Source of the DNA: Caenorhabditis remanei
Lineage: Eukaryota; Nematoda; Chromadorea; Rhabditida; Rhabditidae
Direction of reading: 5' to 3'
Length of the DNA: 64,000 nucleotides
Assembly: GCF_010183535.1 (NCBI RefSeq)
Contig: NC_071330.1
Span: 11,327,717-11,391,716, forward strand
Positions 46,001-58,000 of this stretch are shown here, in pieces; position 1 is the first letter of the stretch; each line of letters starts with the position of its first letter. Position numbers and translations under genes: made by a program. A model generated the notes under the pieces. It worked only from the letters and a program-made list of their open reading frames with translations. It was not told the origin of the DNA and ran no database searches.

Positions 46001-49000
46001 AAATTTTTATATAAATCTGAAGAGAAGATTTCAACTAACGGAGAGGACGGGGAAAAAGTGAGGAGTGTTTTGTTTTGGGAAAAAAGGAGAGAAGAGAAGA
46101 TAACCATCTTTTTTGGTTCCAATTTAGAAATTAGGGATGGGAAATGAAGAAGAAAGAGAGGAGAGAAAGTATGGATTTAGGAGATGATGTTCAGAGATTT
46201 CGAGATGGAAGATACTGTAAATTAAGGGGGAGAAAAGAGGATAATCTGGAGATACCACTTTCTAGTTTTTAAAGCCTACTTGTTAAGAACTAGTGCGTTT
46301 TCTTTGAAAATACAAATAAAAGTCCAAAGCGTTTTTGGGGACGTTCTAACTAGGGAATATTCCTGACGTAACTTGGCCTTTCAAATGGGCTCATATCCTA
46401 TAAAGTACTTCTGAACACGCTGATTCCGAATATGTGATCCAATTTTGCAGAACGCTTCACTGAACAGAGATATATGCATTTTAAGTCATTTCAAGTGCAA
46501 AAATCTCATTTTTCAAGAGGCTGAAAATCAATTTCAGACCCTATTTTTCTAGTTTTTTCTGTGTAATACGTGTGAATTGAGGTTGAAAAAGCACATTAGA
46601 AACTTTTTCTAGTAAAAACAGTTTTCAGGGAAAGTTTTATCGCGAAGGTGCAAATGCCAAAAATGAAAGTGATACAATTATTTTCCTGAAAACTGTTTTT
46701 ACTAGAAAAAGTTTCTAATGTGCTTTTTCAAACTCAATTCACACGTATTACACAGAAAAAAAAATAGGGTCTAAAATTGATTTTCAGCCTCTTGAAAAAT
46801 GCGATTCTTGCACTAGAAAAGATTTAAAATGCATATATCTCTGTTCAGTGAAGCGTTCTGCAAAATTGGATCACATATTCGGAATCAGCGTGTTCAGAAG
46901 TACCTTATAGGATATGAGCCAAATTGAAAAGCCAAATTACGTCTGGAGTTGCTCAAGATAACTTCAGCAGGTTCTAAGCAGCTTCTGAGATTAAAATTTT
47001 GTAAGCAGTTTTGCAACAAAAAATAAAACTGAGACTAAGAAAATTTTTTGACATTGGATCTCTCACCTAAAGAAAATTATAGAAAGTGAAGTTCCAAAAC
47101 TAAGTTTTCTGTGAGTTTATAGAAAAAATGATACTGTTTTGAGGTAATTCGAAAGTGAAAGGCGTCACAAATTAGTAAAGATGAGAAATGGCGATCTGAT
47201 AAGAAAAATACAAACATTAAACCTAAACTATGAGAAATTAACTTGAAATTTCGTTCAAATTAACACAGTTTGAAGATCAAGCAATAGGCAAAGTAGTAGG
47301 AGAGGAAGTTTCAGAGAAACCTCCGTGGTATAGCTATAGAAAATTTCTAACATACGGGGTTCGCCGATAGACAACGATACACGTCTGAATTAATGAATTC
47401 TAGTAAAAACTGATACACATATTAGCTCATCACAGTTCTTACAACTGCGCTCCGCCGAAATGCCCTTGAAAATGTCTCTTTATCTCTACGTCTCTCAATT
47501 TCGCACACAATTTTCTTCGGTTTTGGTAGAGCGCGGTTGTAAGAAGTGTGCCATGCTAATATGTGGAAAACTGAAATGATGGGAGTTGGAAGAAGTTCAA
47601 ATCTAACGTTTCACTGTTTTCTTTCACAAAATTTTGAAATCATGCACATCTGTTCATTTCAGCGTTTTTGGCAAAATTTAATTTGAAATTATTTTCAGAG
47701 GGAGGGGGGGGGGGGGGAATGTAATAAAATGTACGCAGACTTAAAACTTTTAAATTACAAAAATCGTACAGAAAATTTAATAAAAACTTTAATAAAAAGA
47801 AGTTGTCTTTCATCCAAAAGAGTGACAGAGTGATGACTAAAAACTAAACAAGATTGGAACAAAAAACAGCTGCTTCATCATCTTTCTGCTGCAAAACATT
47901 GTTCATTTCTCTTTCTGCTTCTCAGTGTCTTTTCATAAAGAAGTGTGAATAAGTGATGTAAGAGAGAAAAAAGAAACAAGTTTTGTGTCAACCAGACAGT
48001 CCAAAATGAAACAACTTTTCCTCCTCTCCAGCAGATATCACACTTCAAAACATCACGTACTTCTCAATACTTGAAGCTTCGATAAAAAACTAACAATTGA
48101 CAAATTTAAGATGAAAAACTGATTTTTTGATGTCACTTTTTAGATGATCGTAAATCAAGTGGATACCTCATTTTCAAAAGTGCTTCACAGTTGTAGACTA
48201 CGGTCGAATTCTGAGATGATGATTGTCGGAAGCTTTCCATTTTGGGTCCTACTTCGAAAGCTACAGTAACCAACTTTAAAGGAGCATAATGTGTTTTCGC
48301 GGTGAGACCCAATCTACTTCACTTAAGTTCTTACTTACATTTTTCTGAAAGCTCAAACCAGAAATGAAGGAAATGAGTCTCGTGGAATTACATGGAATAT
48401 AACTATGTTTTGGTTGGGTCTCACCACAAAAACTACAGTAACCCAGTCTGTACATACCGTATCTTTGTGTTATCATATTCCTCATGGGTATGCTTTTTTG
48501 AAAGCTCCCGAGAAGCTGAAGACAAAGATTGTAAGTTTTCTTTTTACTAGAGCAACAGAGTTCAAAAAATGTTCAGTACTCAAAATAAAACCTTTTCCCA
48601 GCAGAGAAACTTCAGAAGAAGGTGTGAAAAGTAAGGGAAAAGTAGGTAACTGTGAATTGGATCCTATTCTACTTCTCTATTATTCCAATTCTTAACGGGA
48701 AAGATACAAAAAAAACAAGGCAATAAGAGAGGCATAGATTGACCCACTTTGATGAGGAAAACAATGAGGGAAAAGTGGTAAAAAAGGAGAGAAAAAGGAG
48801 GGAAAAGAGGAATAAAATGAACTGGTTTTCAGATGGAAAGTAGTTTTTTATTGTCTCGTTTAGATACATAACACCCAGTTATCACTTACCTCCGGGAATT
48901 GACGAGTGCGTAGCATTTCTTCGATTTCAGCGGCGGATTGACTGAAAATAAGTGTTTAAAATTGGGTTAAAGGATGTCTGGATGTCTAGATATCCGATTA

Positions 49001-52000
49001 AGAAATTTGCAAAACCATTTATTAGAGAAACTGACAAGATGTTTCTACAAAAACTGTTGGAAACAAGTGCCAAAAATAGTTATTGGTAACATTTTAATTT
49101 TTTTGAATACAGAAACTATATCGAATCTTTCAAGACTGAAATATATTTATTTCTCGAACAAAATTTTTTAGATACAAACATTTTGACGATCAATTTTTTG
49201 ATGGGAATCCGGATGCCTGACAGCGCAGTCTAATTTTACGTATCTTCATTTCAGAGACTTTGAAAACTCGCTTTAATGTTCACATCCAAATTTCTTATCA
49301 ATTATCAGTGGAGCATCCTTTCTTTCAAAATCAAAGCAACTTACTTATAAAAATGATTATATGAAAGATGTCTGGCCGGTGAAACTCCACAAATCGGATA
49401 GTCTGGATGGTTTCGATTCGGATAAGATGGGCGGTGTGGTGAGTGTTGGAAGTAGGCTGATGAGCTTCTGAAAATATCTAATTGAGGATTTCGAAAGAAT
49501 CTGGCGCGCCTGAGAGTTTTCCTATTTACACATGAGCGATATGCTCACAGGGGTGCAAAACGCAAGGTCGCTTAAACGCGCTCCGTCGCTCAGCGGTTGG
49601 CACGGTGCCAAAAACTGACTTGGCTGAGTGCCAAGTTCAAGTTTAGCGTGTGTTTGTTGTATATTTTGATGAAAAACGCGACGCACACGCATCGCGACTC
49701 GACCGGTAATTTCAAAACTTTTCGTTGCGGACCTTACGCCTCGCACCCCTGTGTATGCTAAATCTTTTCTTCGTGGACTAAATTTTGTCTGGTGCGCCTT
49801 GGACGCGATTTTCTTGTTCGGCAATTCAACTCACCGATTAACCACAGCGTCAATGGAATGACTTCTGTAACTGGGATGTCCGGAAGAAGACGTGACGATG
49901 TGATGATGCAACGGATGATGTTGAATTGAGCTATTTCTGACAGTTGTTGGCCATCTCTGCTCTATCATAGGCTACAAATAGAAAGAGATGAATATAGAAG
50001 AGAAAGGGGGAAGGGGGAGAGAGGGACTCTGAGGGGGGACAGGTGTGCAAATAAGGTGTGAATGAACTACTGGAAGGACGGGGGGTGAAGTACATCATCT
50101 AGATCATCATTTCATGATTGATAGGAGGAAATGAGATCATATTACAGTGTAATGAAGAGGAGGAGAACAAGGTGTTCTTCAATGTTTAAAGTTGGGAGTG
50201 GTGGTGGAGAGAAGTTGCAAAAAACTGTTGCTAGGCAAATACCTAGAAAAATTAGAGCATTTCGATGTTTGCAGCTCAGTTCACATTTAGGCCACAGTCA
50301 TGAAAAAAGGTATTTTGTCAATTTGAGTTGAAGCTGCTTAACAAGATATTGATAAGCAGCTCCATTTCAACGGTTATTGAGAACCGTACATTTGCCTATC
50401 GCGGTATCGGGTTCTAACAAAAAAAAGATGGCCTAGAAAATCCAAAAATTGGAAAACTCGTCCACCAGAGTTTTTGGTCATTTTTCGGGGTTTAAGGCCA
50501 TTTTTGAGGGCTCTAGGCCATCTTCATAGATTTCCAGGTCATTCTTGAGGTTTCTAATCGATTCTTGAGGTTTATAAGGCAATATTATGATCTCTGAGCC
50601 GTTTTGAAGTTTCTAGGACACCTCTGGAGTTTTTCAAGCCATCTTCCGGGATTTTAGGCCATTCTCGGGAAAATTAGAAAAAAGCGACAAAAATTGATGG
50701 GCTAAAAACCCTGAAATTTGGAAAACTCGGCACCAATTTTCCGGATTTACCCTATTTGGATTTCCACATTTATACCTAGTTGATAGCTTTTTAAAATCTC
50801 GAGAAATGACGTCTTGAAGATGAGGAGATGGAGAAGAAGAGAAGCCAGACACTCTAGCTACTTTTCTTCAAATGCTAGAACTAGGAACTATGACTACACT
50901 GTGACAATTTTCAAAGAGTTAATAATTTCAAAAATAGAGAAAAAGATAAGACATTCTAGCACTCTCAAACTATACTATTTCTTAGCCTCCAAAAAATCTA
51001 GTAACCTAACTAAATGGCCAAACAAATCATATCATAATCTGTAAAACATCAAGATTGATAATCGTACTAAAAGAGAAAGATGATTGGAGGTATATCATAT
51101 TACAATACGAAGAAAAGAGTGTTCTTTTCGTATTCTTGTTCATCATAAGTAAGTTTAAGCATATGCCATTCTCTCTCCTCTCTTTTCTTCGTCTGCAACC
51201 ATTTTTCGCACTTTCACTAATCGGTCGAAAGGGCGTAGTTATCCTCACTTATGTATTACGTAATACGGAAGAAAACAGTCAGATTTCTAATTGGAAAAAG
51301 AAAAAGAAATAAGAGAGAGAATTCGTATGAAGAAGTGTGAAGTGGAAAGAGAAAAAGGAATAGGTGTGAATTATTAGATGACTTTCTTTTCCAAGTAGGA
51401 GAAATGACACTTTTTGGAAGTTATGGGGGTAGAGGGGTTCTCGGCGCTGCTTAGAACAACTGGGAGCTGCTTAATTACAGAAAAAAGTCATCTGACATCT
51501 ACTAACTAGACGTTTTTGAACTGAAATGCAGTCAAGTTTGAAAATGATTCATACGCGTTTACGAGCTGCAGAGAATCAATCTCGTTGTTTCTAACAACTA
51601 CTTCCAACAACATACAAAAGCAACACAAAAAACTGAAAACCCCAACCTCTCTCACCCTCCAAACTTCCCATAGGGGTGACCTTTTTGCATAAATTCATTA
51701 AAATTACCTTCTCATTCTCCTCATGAAAAACCGAATACGAAGGCTTTCACTAGTTTTGATTTCCAATTTCTCCACACTTTTGTAGTTTTTTTTTGTTAGT
51801 TGTATAATGTATGTTTTTGGTTGCAGGGTGATGAAAAAAAGAGGGAAACCGTAAAAAAGAGATTATGTAAATTGGCGGTGGGAGAAGAGAAGGAGGGGGT
51901 TTCAGTTCCAGTTGATTACACTTGAAAACGGTTTCGAAAATAGTTGATAGGATTAGTTGAATTTTTAATTCAAGTGCGTACACGGTGGTCTAGGTCATTA

Positions 52001-55000
52001 GAATTTGTTGAGTTTGATGTTTTGGCTAGAAAATTATATGACTGGAAAGACGAGAGGATTCTGAATCTGATCTTAAAATTCACAGAAACGAAACTAAAGT
52101 AAAACAGCTGTAAGTTTGTTTAGAACCATGTTTCAGAATTCTCCAAATTTCAAATTCTATAGAAAAAACAACTTCCTACCAAAAATTCGCTGACTTTTAA
52201 CCAAATTCGAAATCATATGAATACTTGAAAGCACTGAAAAGTTCCTTCTTCCTCCCACATAAAAATACAAAATAAACTGTGAGATATTATTATGCATTCA
52301 AAAAATATTGACACAGTTCCCCCCACTCTTTTCATGATTTCGTCACCAGCAAAAAAGGGAAAAGCATAAAATGAGTGTGTGTGTTGGATACATTTCTATA
52401 TTCCAGGTGACCAGGAGGGAGAGTTGAATAGTTGAATGCAAACAGTATACAGTCAGAGGGAGAGAGAGACTCGAATTACATTAGCGTGTTTTCTCAGTTT
52501 GGAAGAAAAAGCGAAGAAGGAGAGAATGAATGAATTGAGAGAGGGAGAAAAGTGTCAAGAGCCAATGAGGGGTGACACCGGCAGTTTTTGGAACGGGTAG
52601 AAGACATGGTTGGGGGGAAGGGAATGGTCATACGGGATGATAGGTATCGGAAAATGAGTACTTCGGAATGAATTACCGTAAAAACTGTATTAGCATGTCG
52701 TTATATTTTTAAACTGCCTTCCAGAGAAGTTTTGGGGTTTCTAAGACTCTTAAAAGTTTATAAAAAAAACTTTCTAGACATTCTGTTTGCTATTTTGAAT
52801 GCTATACTAATGACGCTGATTTTAATCTGAATAATGGAAAATGTCCAAGAGAATAATAGTGGTGAATTTTGAGCATGGAGGGGTGCCGTTATAATACAGT
52901 TTTTACGGTAGTTAAATGATAAAGCTAATCTCAGAGTTCCCAAACGTTTGGTGCAGTTTCCAGAGAACTAGCCAATGTTAGACAGGATCTTATTAAATTT
53001 GGACATCCGGAGTGACTGATTACACAAAAACCCCATATATTCCGACAAAAATTGATTTCTGACAGGAAAAACTGAATGATAGAGAAATTACTGTAGTTGG
53101 ACATCAAAACAAACAGGACGATTAAAATTTCTTTAAAACTTCGGGAATCTAGACAAACCGACACACATACAGAAATTCAGATATATCAACTGATTGAACA
53201 AAAAATGAAGAAGAAGAAGCTAAAGGAATTCTAAATAAAACAATCAGAAGATTACTAATGGGTGTCAATCATTTCTTCTCTTCTTCTCTCTATTTCCATC
53301 AGAATGAAAAAAAAAGAATGATAGAGTAACAAATTAAGAAAACAATGAAACTGAATTGGTTATTGATAATTGGAAATCGTATCAACAATGGACACTGAGA
53401 GAGCGTGTAAGACGGAGAGACGCAGACACGGAATTGAACGGTGTGACCAATGGAATGGGGGATCATGGTCATTCTGATTAAGAAGAAGATGCTAACAGGA
53501 AATGGAAAGGTATTTGTGTATGGGAGAAGGTTAGTTGGTGGCTTAAATCTAGAAAGAAAAGAGAACCTTTGAAAACGTTGGCTGGTCAATCAGAACAAGT
53601 TACGAGAAACTTGAAACATTTTTTGAAGGGAAAAATTCGAAGAATTTACACAAAATTGCGTGTATTTCTAGAAGACATGATTCACAGACAAAATTTGGCG
53701 TGCCGAAATGGCGCTTTGGTGATAAATGGGCCTTGAGATTTTAAGTCAACTTGTATTTTGGAATTTTGGGTAAATTTTCGCCAGGTGACTCACTGGACAC
53801 TTTCAAGAAGTAATTATTGTAACAAAGTTTTCTAAGTACATCATAACATTTAGAAAAATGGTTTTTTACTAAGAAAAAACAATAACATTCAAAAGTTCAA
53901 TGTTCTCTGTGTATACATAACTTTTTGGGTGAGCAATTTCAGATATAACTGAACTGTCGAGAGACGCAGAGATGTCAGACACTCTAGCTTCTCTGCACTC
54001 TCTCACTGATTCAATCGTTTGCAATTTATAAGACATCAAGATCGGTGGTATTGTGGCTCAATCTTTGTCTAATTTCCACTTACAATGCCCTCAAAAAGTC
54101 AAAAGAATGTGTTATTTGTATGTAAAAAGTCATAAACCGCAGGTCAAACGGGTAATTTTCGGGGGGAAAAGGAGGGAAATAAAAAGGAGATGGTTATCAA
54201 TATAAGAGGACATTCGAACAGATTTCCACAGAAAGATAGAATCCATTTTTTGGAGGAAAGGCAGGAGAAAAATAAACAGATTATTCCAATTGAGTGAGAG
54301 AGGGCAGAAAAGGACGAAAAATATGAAGAACAGATGAGAAGCTTTTGGCGGCAAAAGAGAGACATTGTTTGATCAACACTTAGAAAGAATATATGGAAAA
54401 GGAATTGTGGAAAATTGGCAAGGAGCAGGAGGAGGAGGAGCAGGAGCACTGATTCATTTTTGGAGTGTACGGATGGAGGAAAGAAGGAAATTATTATTAG
54501 ATTAATAAAGGATTTGGTGATGATGAAGAGGTGGTATAGGCATTTCTGGGTCATCCGGATGGAAAACTGGGCGGTGTAAGAAAAAATTAGTTGCCATAAA
54601 GGTGTTTTAGATTTTTGCGTGATATAGAAGCTTTATTTTCAGAATGACTGATTACCTATTAGCACGGCACAGTTCTTACAACTACGCTCCACCGAATGCC
54701 CTTGAGAAATGTCTCTTTTTCTCCGAGTCTCTCAATTTCGCACACAATTTTCTTCAGTTTCGGTAGAGCGCGGTTGTAAGAAGTGTGCCGTGCTAATAGG
54801 CTTTTCAAAAATCTTTTAAACATGGTAAAATCGTACTGAAGGCAGGCTGAATCAAAAATCGAAGCTTAACCTCCTCCAAAAACCCAATAAATCTGCCCAA
54901 AGATTTGATCTACCGCTCACCACCGTGTTTCAAACCCGGAAAATCACAAAACGATAGATTTTGTAGATTTTGTCTAAATCCGTGAACCCGATAATTCATT

Positions 55001-58000
55001 TGATTGACAGATTTCTTCTTTTTTTAGAAATCGTCCAAGCTTTTCGTAGCCGAAGTTTTTTCCATGGCCTAACTTTCTCCCAGGTCATCAGCTAACTAGC
55101 CGTATTCAATTCTCTTCAGATTTATTGTTTAGCTTTGCCCCCTTCGTCTGGGAATCAGAATCTTTCGAACGGAGGGAGGAAGAGATGTGTTTTATCATGG
55201 GAAACAAATAGGCGAAAGGAAGAAACAAGGAAAGCTTTTCCCCGGGGGAAAATTGGATAGGTTAGCAGAGAATATCAGTTTTGATCTATTTGATGAAAGA
55301 AGGGGGAGAGGGGTCAATGATTTGGGAGATCATGCTAGATAGGGAATGCTGCAAATTGAGAAGCAGTGAGGGACTGGGATTTCCTAGGCCGTGGGAGTTC
55401 GGCCACCAACTCTACGATTATAGGTTTTTCTCATGTAGTATCCACTGGTCAGAGAAGGTTTCTGATGCTTATATAAATAAATTGGTATCTATCCTTCTCC
55501 TCTTCTTCTTTTTCCTCATTTGAATCATAAATCATCGGCAGATGATGAGATATCTTTCTTTTCATGGGTAAAAAGTGGACGGAAGGACAGAAATGATAGG
55601 GTTATTAGCCGATATTATCAGTGGGGCAAAAAATGGATGATAGGAAAGAAAAGGAAATGGAAGAAGAAAAAAGTATGGATTGGAATGTTAGGAGAAAAGT
55701 GTAAACTGGGAAGACATAAGAAGAGTTTTTTTGGAATGAGTGCATCTGGAAAATCAGGAAACTTCAGCAAAAAAATTAGGGATTTTTTCAGTTAAGAACT
55801 TTATTATAAGAGTATCAAGTAGGAAGTTACAAAGGCTTAAAGTTTTTACTGAACAAAATATAGAATGAGAGACGCAGCGAAGCCAGACACTATCGTTTCT
55901 CTGCGCTCTCCGCACGTTTTTTCTTAAAACTGTACAGCTGGCGCACCTTGGACGCAATTTCAAAACTTCGAAACATTGAAAAAAGAAGAAGAAACAGAAA
56001 AAAGAGAACTACAGTATCTCAGAAATCAGACAGATAAATATTATCTAAATGTTATTTTTCAGTGAAAATAGGTCAGATGAAAAAAAACGTGATTGGCATG
56101 AAATGGTTTTTTAATCAGTTTATGTGTTGAAATGTTCGAAAATAACACAATGATATCAGTCTGGTGGTTGAGACCGATTGGAGATTTGGTAGATTCAATC
56201 AGGCAACCGATTTTGAAAAAAAAGACGACATCTGATAGAAGTAACATATTCAAGAGATTTTCTAGGCCATGCAGTTAGAAGAAGCCTAGAGAACAATATG
56301 CTAACACATTGCCATTCTTCTCCTTCTAAACGAACGTCTTCTGCCCTTCCGACGTCTTCTTTTCATATATTTTTTGCCTAAAAGTGATTCAAAAAGAACA
56401 AGAGATGATGTTGATCCACACAGGAACATAAGGTCGTCGTCTCATCGGGATTCCTTCCGAATCATCACAAAAAGAACAAAAAAACGTCTTGATCGTCCTC
56501 TAGTTCTTTCTGTGATAATTGGAAATGGATAGGAGAAAAGAGAAAGTTAGAAGAAGAAGAAGAAGAGGAGAAAACGAATGACACCGGATGTTTGATATCT
56601 CATTTTGAGGAGGAGGAGGAGGAGGAGGAGAATTCGGGAAGAAAGTACTATTAGTTATTAATAATATGTGTATTATTGTATCAGGTCATTGAAACTATGG
56701 GCTAGGGGACATATGATCAAGTAGATGTATCTTTCGTCTGATAGTTTCTACACATTTTAAGATATGAGTGAAGGAGAGAGGTCAGAGAAGTCAGACACTC
56801 TAGCTTCTCTGCGCTCTCTCCTTCCCACAGTTTCAGTCTAATGTCTCTCGACAAAATGACAAAAACCATTGCCTTTTCAAATTTTTTATATTCTACCAAA
56901 AAAGAGCAAAACAATGAGTAAAGCAATCAGAAAATATCACATAACATTCTAATGTGTCTAGAAGCAGATTTACGCCATAGTATACCAGACAGATCTGAGC
57001 AGATAAATTGAACTTTTGAAAAAAGTAAACAGTAGAGTGAGAAGAAAGAGGGCGACAAAAAATGACGTGTGGATAAAGTTCAAATGACATCTGGATTATT
57101 GATCAAATAGATCTGCACAGAACCTTTATATGATATCATTATTTTCGAAGCAGGGGTGCCTTGGGCGCTTGAGTATGAATCTGGAGCCTTTAATTTAGCT
57201 AATTGTAACTACCGTGAAAACTATATCATATACTGGTATATTTTTCAACTGTATTTCAGAGAAGTTTTGCTGGTTTTCAAAGACTTTTTAAAGTTTACTA
57301 AAATCTTTTCTAGATGTTCTGTTTACTAGTGTAAATAAAATCATAATCGTTGGTAATGTCTAGGATGGTAAATTTTGAGCATGCAGAAGGTGCCGTTATA
57401 ATACAATTTTTACGGTATTTAGGGATTGGTCATGCGGCGCATTAGCTTTGTCATAACACATTTATGAAAGATTGCTTATAAAAAAATCAAGGCGTGATTT
57501 ATCAATCGGATTTTCTGATTTGTCTGAAAAGGGACTAACCCTTCTTATTTGATTCCTAAATGAAGGAACTAATGAATGGTTTCACTTCTACTTAGTCAGT
57601 TTGTGTTGGATGATTTAATCATTGGAATGACGAGAATTAAAAGTAGAAGAGGAAGAAGAAGCAGGAGATGAGGAATCTGGTACTACTAGTTTTTTCTCTC
57701 ATTTAACACAAAAATGAGACATTTGGAAAAGGAGAAGAAGAGGAAATGGAATGCGACAAATTTGAAGTGATTGGAGGGGGTTGGTTATTGGGGAACAGAT
57801 GGGACAGATGGCGTGGTCATGAACTTTTTGGATGGGTTGAGAGCCCGTGCACTTTAGAAGATCGTCTGCGGACAATGCTCTTTGAGAACATAGAAATAAC
57901 GGTCATATTTGAAAACTTTGCACACAGTGGACATCCGTAAAAATTGCTTGTTGTCCCCTACTACAGTAACCCTACGATTTCTAGAGTACCCTCAATGTCT

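Noticed and set aside
49560..49660. Folded GC-rich segment with CTCAGCGGTTGGCACGGTGCC and GGCTGAGTGCCAAG
   Set aside because: Short inverted pieces (TTGGCAC/GTGCCAA) are present but they do not make a cloverleaf or known ncRNA. It is part of intron 2 of the SAM-PDZ gene.
53200..53600. 96-residue open frame on the - strand at 53299-53589
   Set aside because: Phe/Ile/Leu/Ser-rich translation of purine-rich intron DNA, with no splice partners and no start context.
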